From Phaeobacter sp. B1627 (GTDB lineage Bacteria > Pseudomonadota > Alphaproteobacteria > Rhodobacterales > Rhodobacteraceae): DNA of 64,000 nt. The notes under the pieces were generated by a model. It saw only the letters and a list, made by a program, of their open reading frames with translations. It did no database searches and had not been told where the DNA came from. Both the position numbers and the translations under genes were made by a program. The stretch lies in assembly GCF_006265095.1 (NCBI RefSeq), contig NZ_VCNK01000003.1, positions 1 to 64,000 on the forward strand, given 5' to 3'. Below, piece after piece: positions 37,718 to 45,242 of this stretch (positions within the stretch are counted from its first letter, which is position 1; each line of letters starts with the position of its first letter).

Positions 37718-39232
37718 TCACTCGGTCCAGCTCATGCGGTTGATGAACAGGCTTTCGTTGGAGGTCGGCTGCCAGTCCAGATTTTCAGCCGCGCCGTAGA
37801 TGATCGCGGCCTGATAGAGCGGCAGAATGTCCGCATCGCTCAGCGCCATGCGATTGATCCGGGCATAGAGCTCCGCGCGTTTGGCCTCGTCCAATTCGCT
37901 GCGGGCCGCGTCCAGCAGAGCGTCGATTTCGCCATCCTTCACCCGGCTCCAGTTGGAAGAGGAATGCAGCAGGGGGTACATGATCCCGTCCGGATCCTGA
38001 CAGGCGCAGGACCAGCGCGAGAAGGTCAGCATCGGTGCCTGCTCCGGAGAGGTTTGCTGATCCTTCAGCCATGTCGCCATGTCGTTGGTTTCGATCGAGA
38101 CCTTCAGCCCCACATCGGTCAGCATCTGTTGGATGGCCTGAACCACGCGCTGATCGAAGACAGGTGACGTCGCCAGTTCGATCTCGGCCTCCGGCGCGGT
38201 CTCCAGCCCGGCAATGAGTTCGCGGGCTTTTTCGGGGTCGTAGTCGAACCCCTCGATGCCCTCGGCCCAGCCGAAATGGGCGGGAGACAGCATCTGGTCG
38301 ACGATCTGCGGATAGCCCCCCAGCAGGCCTTCGACGATGGCTTCGCGGTCGATTGCATGGCCGATCGCCCGGCGCAGGTCCGGCTGGTCGAGCGGCGCAA
38401 GGGCGCTGTTCATCGCGAAATAGGCCACCCGTTCCGTGTTGACGGTGAGGACCTTGCCCTGTCCGCCGTTTTCGACCTGTTGCGCGAGATCGGTGTTCAG
38501 CGTCACCACAAGATCTGCGGCGCCGGCCTGAAGGTCCGCCACGCGGGTCGCCGCATCCGGCACGGCGCGGAAGACGACGGATTCGAACGGACCCTTGTCG
38601 CCCCAGTAGTTGTCATTCTTCGTCACGGTGACCGAGACGCCACGGTCCCAGCTTGAGAAAACATATGGGCCGGAGCCGACCGGGGCTTCGTTGAACTCCG
38701 CCGAGGTCATGGTCGACGCGATATGTTTCGGCACGATCGAGAGTTTCACCAGTTGTGCCAGCAGTGCCGGATAGGCGCCGTCGGTGGTCAGTGTGACCTC
38801 ATTGTCGCCGGTCACCTCGGCCTTGATGATCTTGTTGAACTGACCGAGCTGCGGAGAGGCGAAATCTGTGTCGGTGATCCGTTCGACTGTATAGACCACA
38901 TCCTCAGCCGTGAGCGGCGTGCCGTCGTGAAAAGTCACATCGTCTCGGATGGTGAAGACGGTCTCGGTGTCGCTGATCCGTTTCCATTCGGTCGCAATCT
39001 GCGGCTCAATATCGCCTGCGTCATTGCGGGTTACCATGTTGTCGAAAATATTGCGGTAAATGTAGTAGCTGTCCGGATTCCACTGCTGGTGTGGGTCGAG
39101 CGATGACGGCTCGTTCACCAGATCGACGGTCAGGACGTCCTTTGCATAGGCGGGGGTGAGCGCGGAAATCGCGACCCCCAGGGATAGGGCAATTGGCAGC
39201 GCGAAACGCGCCGCCCTCTTGGTGGCTTTCAT
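37718..39232 (-). CDS. Dipeptide-type ABC substrate-binding protein, paralogue 1
   Basis: The 504-residue SBP_bac_5 protein has a signal peptide ending near PAYA (residue 30) after a twin-hydrophobic lead, and mature DVLTVDLVNEPSSLDPHQQWNPDSYYIYRN. It shares the CACQDPDG segment near 410 and the SLFINRMSWTE C-terminus with the downstream paralogue. Its start overlaps the GntR-regulator stop by 4 bases, so regulator and binding protein are coupled. It is followed by the hairpin at 37685-37709, which should make it the most abundant protein of the operon. Confidence 0.9.
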   Translation of the reverse strand: MKATKRAARFALPIALSLGVAISALTPAYAKDVLTVDLVNEPSSLDPHQQWNPDSYYIYRNIFDNMVTRNDAGDIEPQIATEWKRISDTETVFTIRDDVTFHDGTPLTAEDVVYTVERITDTDFASPQLGQFNKIIKAEVTGDNEVTLTTDGAYPALLAQLVKLSIVPKHIASTMTSAEFNEAPVGSGPYVFSSWDRGVSVTVTKNDNYWGDKGPFESVVFRAVPDAATRVADLQAGAADLVVTLNTDLAQQVENGGQGKVLTVNTERVAYFAMNSALAPLDQPDLRRAIGHAIDREAIVEGLLGGYPQIVDQMLSPAHFGWAEGIEGFDYDPEKARELIAGLETAPEAEIELATSPVFDQRVVQAIQQMLTDVGLKVSIETNDMATWLKDQQTSPEQAPMLTFSRWSCACQDPDGIMYPLLHSSSNWSRVKDGEIDALLDAARSELDEAKRAELYARINRMALSDADILPLYQAAIIYGAAENLDWQPTSNESLFINRMSWTE

Positions 39233-40050
39233 GAGGTCACTCCTTTGTTGGACAGGATCCCGGACTCGTCTGCGACTGTTGTCCCGGGGGTTGCGCCTGT
39301 ATCCGACCTTGACTGGTCGTTGTTGGACGAGGCGTCTTGGGCGTCTGTTGCAACGCCAAGCTCGGTGCGGTTGCGCATCAGGCCCGCAACGGCAAATTCC
39401 TGGAATGCGGCAATATCGGCCATTCGGAGGGCGGCGATCCGTGCGCCGTCGCCAACCGCGGCAGCCTCCACCAGTTTCCGCGCCTCGCAGGCCGCAAGGG
39501 GAGGCAAAGCCGGGGTTTCAAGAAAGCGCAGGATACGTTCGGAGTGGTCCCATAGCCCGGTGAGGAAATGGGTCATCAGATGGTTCCCGACGGTTTCGGA
39601 GAGCAGGTCGAGCAACGCGCGCTCATAGGCGCGCCGCGTTGTGATGCTGGCCGCGTCGCGCTGGTCTGCCAGCACGTCAATCATTTCAGCCAATTCGTTC
39701 AGGCGGTCCAGCGCTGATGCGTCGGGGCGCGCCTCGGCAAGGCAGGACTCCACCTGTCGCCGCGCCGAGATCACATCACCGATCAGCCCGCCGGTGACCG
39801 GAAGCACCTTCCAGCCCGCGCGTCGAATGGGATGTACCAGCCCCTGTGCCGACAACCTCGCCAGTGCGATACGCACGGCGGCGCGGCCCAACCCAAACCG
39901 TTCTGAGAGCTGCGCCTCGGTCGCAATCGAGCCGGGCAGTAGTTCGCATGACTGAACGGCGACCTTCAGCCGGTCCTCGGCAAAGCTGGTTTTCTGCGCG
40001 GGGACAAGCGGGTCGTTTTTGCCCTTGAACGGCGATGTCGGATCAAACAT
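39229..40050 (-). CDS. GntR-family regulator (FadR/FCD subfamily) heading the ABC operon
   Basis: The 273-residue protein has a winged-helix domain (about residues 20-90; GSIATEAQLSERFGLGRAAVRIALARLSAQGLVHP) and an FCD-type all-helical ligand domain from about 110. The C-terminal ~40 residues are Ser/Thr/Asp-rich and look disordered. An AAGGAAG site precedes ATG 40050. It is the first gene of the operon and coupled to the binding protein, so autorepression relieved by the transported compound is likely. The 40095-40130 repeats are candidate operators. Confidence 0.88.
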   Translation of the reverse strand: MFDPTSPFKGKNDPLVPAQKTSFAEDRLKVAVQSCELLPGSIATEAQLSERFGLGRAAVRIALARLSAQGLVHPIRRAGWKVLPVTGGLIGDVISARRQVESCLAEARPDASALDRLNELAEMIDVLADQRDAASITTRRAYERALLDLLSETVGNHLMTHFLTGLWDHSERILRFLETPALPPLAACEARKLVEAAAVGDGARIAALRMADIAAFQEFAVAGLMRNRTELGVATDAQDASSNNDQSRSDTGATPGTTVADESGILSNKGVTS

Positions 40051-40714
40051 GCGATCTTCCTTGGGTTTCCTATAAAGATGCTAAGTGCAAGCTATGAACA
40101 TTTTCAAATGTTATTTTGAACATTTTCAAAGCCACGGTTGCCGAGACCCGGTTTCGGGCGGGGTAGTGCCTGGAATTTAGGCGGCAGATTTTGGGGCGCC
40201 GGGTGTCCTCGGCGCGGCGGCGGGCGGCTGACCTCTGCTCCTGCAGGTCGGCGGTCGTGCCTGGAGAACTATCCGGGAAATTATCCGGTGTGTTGTTCGG
40301 GGTGTCGTTGGGTGTGTTGTCTGGGGGGGGGCGCCTACCACGGCATTGGCATGCCGGTGCGGGGGCGATCAGCACCGAAAGCGTTGCCTGGCTGCCCTAT
40401 GGCCGATCGGGTTGGTGAATGCGTGTCGCGGATCGTTGCTGTCAAGGCTGTAATAATTAGGATGCGAAATCCCTTGGATATGGACCGAATTGGGGATATT
40501 GGGGCCAATTATCGGCGGTGGAGCTAAATACATATTACAAATGTTGACATATTGGCGAAAGGCCTGTAGCTGCAGATGCAATGCTTTTGAACGAGCGGCT
40601 GCGATGCTGCCGGAAGATCCGGGACCGAAGCCGTGCGGCTGCGACGAGCCGGGGGAGAGAGTTGCAACGCCTGCCTGACTATCGGCTGCAAAACGCGAGA
40701 CCATAGGAAAAGAA
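40051..40714. other. Divergent regulatory gap between GntR and RraA genes
   Basis: This 664-bp gap separates two divergent transcription units. Near the GntR gene it contains the direct repeats at 40095-40130. In the middle (40289-40324) three 12-bp units TGTGTTGTTCGG-like form a slippage repeat. An AT-rich stretch around 40440-40560 with TTGACA at 40544-40549 and an AATTGG/CCAATT inverted repeat (40488-40510) is the likely promoter zone for rraA. I see no gene in it. Confidence 0.5.
40095..40130. promoter_or_regulatory. Candidate operator of the GntR regulator (22-bp-phased direct repeat)
   Basis: TGAACATTTTCAAA occurs at 40095-40108 and again at 40117-40130, so the two lie on the same helix face (22-bp period). 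Each copy is itself an inverted TGAA-CATT-TTCA. The pair is about 45 bp upstream of the GntR start in a region otherwise GC-rich. This suits a dimeric FadR-type repressor binding twice. Confidence 0.6.
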
Positions 40715-41440
40715 ATGACCGAGTATACCCTGTCCGACGAGACGCGCGACAAACTGCGCAGTGTTTCCACGGCCTCTGTTGCCACCGCGCTTTATAAACG
40801 CGGGCTACGCAATCAATTCGTGCAGGGCGTCACGCCAGTCGAGCGCAAGCCGGTGACCATGGTCGGTCAGGCCTTCACCCTGCGCTATATCCCGGCGCGC
40901 GAAGACCGCAACCCGATCACGGTCTTTCGCAACCGCGATCACAAACAGCGCGTCGCCGTCGAGACCTGTCCCGAAGGTCACGTCCTGGTGATGGATGCGC
41001 GCAAGGACAGTCGCGCCGCCACGGCCGGCTCAATCCTTGTCACCCGGCTGCAGCAGCGGGGGGTGGCGGGGGTGGTCTCTGACGGCGGTGTGCGCGACGC
41101 GGCGGGCATCGGGGCGCTCGATATGCCTGCCTATTTCGCCTGCGCCTCGGCCCCGACAAACCTGACGCTGCACGAGGCGATCGACATCAATGTCCCGATT
41201 TCCTGCGGCGATGCGGCGGTGTTTCCCGGCGACGTTATGCTGGGCGACGGCGATGGCGTCATGGTCATCCCCGCACATCTCGCGGATGAGATCGCAGCGG
41301 AGTGCAGCGAAATGGAAGCCTATGAGGATTTCGTCCTGGAGCAGGTCAACCAGGGTGCGGGGATCATCGGTCTTTACCCCGGTACCGACGAAGAGAGCAT
41401 CACTAAATTCAACGCATGGCGCGAAAAGACGGGACGATAA
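40715..41440 (+). CDS. RraA-like protein (HMG/CHA-aldolase family)
   Basis: The 241-residue protein belongs to the RraA/MenG fold, with the metal and substrate block VVSDGGVRDAAGIG (Arg127, Asp128) and GDGDGVMVIPAHLADEIAAE. The family contains both RNase E inhibitors and class II aldolases that cleave 4-hydroxy-4-methyl-2-oxoglutarate-type compounds or decarboxylate oxaloacetate. Next to a semialdehyde dehydrogenase and a TctCBA transporter a catabolic aldolase or lyase is more likely than an RNase regulator. The C-terminus is about 15-20 residues longer than Escherichia coli RraA's core. Confidence 0.85.
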   Translation: MTEYTLSDETRDKLRSVSTASVATALYKRGLRNQFVQGVTPVERKPVTMVGQAFTLRYIPAREDRNPITVFRNRDHKQRVAVETCPEGHVLVMDARKDSRAATAGSILVTRLQQRGVAGVVSDGGVRDAAGIGALDMPAYFACASAPTNLTLHEAIDINVPISCGDAAVFPGDVMLGDGDGVMVIPAHLADEIAAECSEMEAYEDFVLEQVNQGAGIIGLYPGTDEESITKFNAWREKTGR

Positions 41441-41442
41441 AC

Positions 41443-42963
41443 ATGACATTTGCCCCCCATGGGAACCACCTGATTGCCGGCAGGCGCGTCGGCGCCGAGA
41501 CGAAGTTTTCCTCCGCTCCGGCCCAGGGCACCGCCTTTGAATATTCAGCCGGATCGCCCGATCTGGTCGCCGAAGCCTGTGCCGCGGCGCATGCGGCATT
41601 CCAGGGCTTTGCCGCGTCCACGCGCGAAGAACGGGCAGTGCTGCTGGACACCATCGCCGCTGAGATCGACGCCCGCGGCGACCAGATCACTGAAATCGGG
41701 ACATCCGAGACCGGGCTGCCCGAGGTCCGGCTTCAGGGCGAGCGTGGCCGCACCACCGGCCAGCTGCGGTTGTTTGCCAGCCACATCCGCGAGGGCACCT
41801 ATCTTGACCGCCGTCATGACACTGCTTTGCCGGATCGCCAGCCATTGCCGCGTCCTGATCTGCGGATGATGCAGCGACCGATCGGCCCGGTTGCTGTGTT
41901 TGGTGCCTCGAACTTCCCGCTGGCCTTTTCCACCGCGGGCGGAGACACGGCGGCAGCGCTTGCCGCAGGGTGTCCGGTCGTGGTCAAAGGCCACGGCGCG
42001 CACCCCGGCACCGGCGAGATTGTCGGAGACGCCATCGTGGCGGCGCTGGACAAGCTTGGCATGGACGGCGGTATTTTCAGCCTCGTCCAGGGCGGCACCC
42101 GCGCGGTCGGCGAAGCCCTCGTTACCGATCCCCGGATCAAAGCGGTTGGTTTCACCGGCAGCCTCGGCGGGGGGCGGGCGTTGTTTGACCTATGTGCCAG
42201 GCGGCCCGAGCCAATTCCGTTCTTTGGCGAGCTGGGCAGCGTGAACCCGATGTTCGTGCTGCCGGCGGCGGCTGCGGCGCGCGCGGGCGATCTTGGCAAG
42301 GGCTGGGCGGGGAGCCTGACCATGGGGGTTGGCCAATTCTGTACCAACCCCGGGATTGCCATTGTCGTGGACGGTCCGGAGGCGGAGACCTTCACGCGCG
42401 CTGCCCGCGACGGGCTCCAGGCTGTTGCCGCGCAGACAATGCTGAGCGATGGCATGGCCGACGCCTATCGCGCCGGCGCGCGCCGCGTGTCGGAGGGGGC
42501 TGGCGTGAAATCGCTGCTGAGCAGCACCAGCGAAGGCCGCTCTGCCGCGCCCTATCTGTTCGACGTTTCGGCCGAAGACTGGATGGCAAACGAAGCGCTG
42601 TCGGAGGAGGTGTTTGGCCCGCTGGGCCTGGTGATCCGGGTGAAAGACGCAGAGCAGATGCAGGCCGTTGCAACCCGTTTCAGGGGGCAGCTGACGGCCA
42701 CGCTGCAGATGGACGAGGGCGACATGGATCTGGCGCGCGCGCTTTTGCCGGTGCTTGAGCAGATGGCCGGACGGGTGCTGGCCAATGGCTTTCCGACCGG
42801 GGTCGAAGTCGCTGACACCATGGTTCATGGCGGACCCTATCCGGCCTCGACCAACTTTGGCGCCACATCGGTCGGCACGCTGTCAATCCGCCGGTTCCTG
42901 CGGCCGGTATGCTATCAAAACCTGCCCGAGGCCCTGTTGCCCGCCGATCTTCGCCCCGTCTGA
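41443..42963 (+). CDS. Aldehyde dehydrogenase, alpha-ketoglutaric semialdehyde dehydrogenase-like
   Basis: The 506-residue NAD(P) enzyme begins MTFAPHGNHLIAGRR two bases past the RraA stop. It shows the ALDH motifs GPVAVFGASNFPLAFS, FTGSLGGG, ELGSVNPMFVLP and catalytic Cys300 in GVGQFCTNPG. Its N-terminus and GQFCTNPG block resemble 2,5-dioxopentanoate (alpha-ketoglutaric semialdehyde) dehydrogenases of sugar-acid and hydroxyproline pathways. Adjacent RraA supports an organic-acid pathway ending in 2-oxoglutarate or pyruvate, though no sugar-acid dehydratase is in the window. Confidence 0.88.
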   Translation: MTFAPHGNHLIAGRRVGAETKFSSAPAQGTAFEYSAGSPDLVAEACAAAHAAFQGFAASTREERAVLLDTIAAEIDARGDQITEIGTSETGLPEVRLQGERGRTTGQLRLFASHIREGTYLDRRHDTALPDRQPLPRPDLRMMQRPIGPVAVFGASNFPLAFSTAGGDTAAALAAGCPVVVKGHGAHPGTGEIVGDAIVAALDKLGMDGGIFSLVQGGTRAVGEALVTDPRIKAVGFTGSLGGGRALFDLCARRPEPIPFFGELGSVNPMFVLPAAAAARAGDLGKGWAGSLTMGVGQFCTNPGIAIVVDGPEAETFTRAARDGLQAVAAQTMLSDGMADAYRAGARRVSEGAGVKSLLSSTSEGRSAAPYLFDVSAEDWMANEALSEEVFGPLGLVIRVKDAEQMQAVATRFRGQLTATLQMDEGDMDLARALLPVLEQMAGRVLANGFPTGVEVADTMVHGGPYPASTNFGATSVGTLSIRRFLRPVCYQNLPEALLPADLRPV

Positions 42964-42974
42964 TATGCGGTCTG

Positions 42975-43015
42975 CCGGATCAGTCCGCCGCCCCTGTGAG
43001 GGCGGGCTGGTCCGG
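42975..43015 (+). terminator. Hairpin after the RraA-ALDH unit
   Basis: Arms CCGGATCAGTCCGCC (42975-42989) and GGCGGGCTGGTCCGG (43001-43015) pair over 15 bp with two G-U, around an 11-base loop, starting 11 bases past the stop. A short TTG follows rather than a T tract. It separates this unit from the TctCBA operon, so both probably have their own promoters. Confidence 0.55.
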
Positions 43016-43595
43016 TTGCAAGGCGGGGGGAGGTTACAACTTTTGACGACTGACCGAGCCGGGGGAGAATACGGGGCAAGCTGGGGGAGAAATCCAGTCT
43101 GAATTTCGCGATATATGTGCATTAGTTGAACAAATATCATGCTCTTGAGGGCAAAAATCACGCCAAAATCGCCATATTTGTGTTGATTTGTAAAATTTGT
43201 GTGCCTAGTGTTACCCAAGCTTCGAAGGCCTCGCCGCAGCAGTCAGGCATCCGGAGAAGCGCCCGGAGAAGCAATGTTGCGAGACGAATGGGGAGGAGCG
43301 CATTGGTCACATTGACGGCACAGGCGAGCGTGTATCCAAGCGCGGGCAGGGCGTGCCCACGCAAGGCGCGCACAAGGCGCACACAGGGATGCACGGCGCG
43401 CGCGCAGGCAGATAGGGATCTGTCAGTGACCCGTGCCTCCGCAGCGCGACAGCCATTTGGCGCAACCCGGTTTCAATTGCGCTGACCACCACCCATGACG
43501 ACGAACCGGCCACCCAGGATTTGCCTGCACCGGGCGACGCATGCACGACGCCAGAGCTTTCTGGCACCCGACATCTGTATAGGAGGAGCAGATCT
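43016..43595. other. Upstream region of the tctCBA operon with helically phased ATTTGT repeats
   Basis: In this 580-bp stretch the AT-rich segment 43090-43215 stands out. ATTTGT occurs at 43176, 43186 and 43195, about one helical turn apart, in ATTTGTGT, ATTTGTAA, ATTTGTGT context. These could be regulator sites (for example for the GntR at 46912) near a promoter. The tctC start has a strong AGGAGGAGC ribosome site. A GC-rich, Ala/Arg-coding frame across 43126-43485 starts with TTG without ribosome site and is not called. Confidence 0.45.
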
Positions 43596-44561
43596 ATGTT
43601 TTACAAAAACCTGAAAACCACCCTTGGTATCGCGCTTGGCGCGGGCGTTCTTTGGGCATCCGTCGCCGCGGCCGAGTTTCCGACCCGCGACATTCGCCTC
43701 ATCGTGCCATGGCCCGCAGGGGGCGGTGCGGACGCGATCTCGCGCAAAATCAGCAATATCGCCGAGCAGGATCTGCCGAAATCCATCTATGTGGAAAACA
43801 TCGCCGGCGCCGTCACCGCGACCGGTCTGATCCAGATGACCAATGCCCGTCCCGATGGCCATACCGTCGGTGTGATGACCTATGACAGCGTCATCACCCT
43901 GCCGCGCGGCCAGATGGTGCCGGGGTATGCGCTCGACAACATGAAGCTGATCGCGCGGGTCACCTCGGAGGCCGATGCCATTGTTGTCTCCAAACATTCG
44001 GGCATCGAGAGCTTTGAGGATCTGGTGGCCCGGGCGCGGGCAAACCCCGGCGAGCTGCGCGTCGGCGTGGCGCCGAAAGAGTCTGGTCCGTATCTTTCGG
44101 TGATGCAACTGGAAAAACTGCTCGACGTTGATTTCAACGTGATCACCTATGCCGGGTCCTCCAGCGCCGAAGCCGAAGCGCTGCTGTCGGGCGAATTGGA
44201 TGCGGCGATTTCCAGCCTTGGCGATTTCAGCGGCCTGCTGTCCTCCGGCGATGCCAAAGGCGTGGTCGAGCTGACATCGGTGCAGAACGCGACCTACACC
44301 GATGTTCCAACGCTGAAATCCAAAGGGCACGACCTGCAAACCGGGTCCTTCATCGTGCTGGCAGCGCCAGCCAACACACCGGATGATGCGGTCGAAACGC
44401 TGGAAGCCACTTTCAAGGCCGCCTACGACAGTGCGGAATTCCAGGACTGGCTGGCACAGATCGGCGTGACCGCCGATTGGCTGGGCTCCGAGGAGGTGGG
44501 GCCTTGGGTTGACGCACTGCAGGACAAGACGTTCACGCTGATGGACGAACTGGGCCTTTAA
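43596..44561 (+). CDS. tctC: Tripartite tricarboxylate transporter substrate-binding protein (TctC)
   Basis: The 321-residue periplasmic protein has a signal peptide MFYKNLKTTLGIALGAGVLWASVAAA and mature EFPTRDIRLIVPWPAGGGAD, the hallmark of the Bug/TctC family with its carboxylate-coordinating PWPAGGG loop. It binds dicarboxylates or other organic acids and delivers them to TctAB. ATG 43596 follows AGGAGGAGC. The hairpin at 44575-44606 lies directly after it. Confidence 0.93.
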   Translation: MFYKNLKTTLGIALGAGVLWASVAAAEFPTRDIRLIVPWPAGGGADAISRKISNIAEQDLPKSIYVENIAGAVTATGLIQMTNARPDGHTVGVMTYDSVITLPRGQMVPGYALDNMKLIARVTSEADAIVVSKHSGIESFEDLVARARANPGELRVGVAPKESGPYLSVMQLEKLLDVDFNVITYAGSSSAEAEALLSGELDAAISSLGDFSGLLSSGDAKGVVELTSVQNATYTDVPTLKSKGHDLQTGSFIVLAAPANTPDDAVETLEATFKAAYDSAEFQDWLAQIGVTADWLGSEEVGPWVDALQDKTFTLMDELGL

Positions 44562-44574
44562 TCCTGCACGCGAC

Positions 44575-44606
44575 CCATGTCTCCGGTCGACATGCCGGAG
44601 ACATGG
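44575..44606 (+). terminator. Intercistronic hairpin between tctC and tctB
   Basis: Perfect 12-bp arms CCATGTCTCCGG (44575-44586) and CCGGAGACATGG (44595-44606) enclose an 8-base loop (44587-44594), 13 nt past the tctC stop. No U tract follows, and tctB starts 148 bp later. It probably protects the tctC message, keeping the soluble binding protein in excess over the membrane subunits. Confidence 0.7.
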
Positions 44607-44753
44607 CCATGGCGGCGCCAGCGACGCAGAGGATCGCGCGGCTGGCCAACCGCCGGTTTTATTCTGCACCGGGGGCCCTGGTGCCACGGTTTCCCCCGCA
44701 CCGACTGCCGCCCGGCGCCGGCGGCCCCATCACACCCAGTCCGGGAGACGGCG

Positions 44754-45239
44754 ATGTTCTTGAACAGGCAAATGGTATTTCTGTGTGTCACTCTTGCAGT
44801 GTCTGCCGGCTATCTGGTGACGGCCCTGAGACTGGGCGCACCGATTGCCGAAAGCGGGCTGACGCCCGCGTTCTTTCCGATCCTTGTCGGCGGTGCGGCG
44901 ATCGTGTTTTGCAGCATCCTGATCCTGCAGGCGCTGCGGGCCGAGCGAGAGGCTCCGGCAAAGGGCGCCCCGGATGAGGAGCAGGATGAGGCACCGGAAA
45001 ACGAGGCGCAAGGCTACACCCATGTCTGGGTAGTGGTGGCGATCTTCTTCTACATCGTGGCGTTCAGGCCACTGGGCTATTTCATATCATCGGGCCTCTT
45101 CGTCTTTGCGCTGATCCTGCTGTTCTCAAATGTCGAGAAGCTGATCCTCAAGGGGGTCATCACGGCTGCAATCGTCGGGGTTGCCTATGTCATGTTCCAG
45201 CAATTGTTCGGGGTCCGGCTCCCGACACTATGGGGTTGA
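44754..45239 (+). CDS. tctB: Small membrane subunit of the tripartite tricarboxylate transporter (TctB)
   Basis: From MFLNRQMVFLCVTLAVSAGYLV the protein has 161 residues and four hydrophobic segments typical of TctB, with an acidic cytosolic loop (GAPDEEQDEAPENEAQG) between helices 2 and 3. ATG 44754 has GGGAGACGGCG upstream; longer starts would extend into Arg-rich intergenic sequence. The stop is 3 bp before tctA. Confidence 0.85.
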   Translation: MFLNRQMVFLCVTLAVSAGYLVTALRLGAPIAESGLTPAFFPILVGGAAIVFCSILILQALRAEREAPAKGAPDEEQDEAPENEAQGYTHVWVVVAIFFYIVAFRPLGYFISSGLFVFALILLFSNVEKLILKGVITAAIVGVAYVMFQQLFGVRLPTLWG

Positions 45240-45242
45240 ACC

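Noticed and set aside
40070-40375. 101-codon frame upstream of the GntR gene
   Set aside because: It covers the operator and a 12-bp slippage repeat; the Asn-Thr-Pro repeats are coded by that repeat.
43126-43485. 119-codon frame between the aldehyde dehydrogenase and tctC
   Set aside because: It begins with TTG without a ribosome site, and its second half is Arg/Ala-rich spacer sequence.
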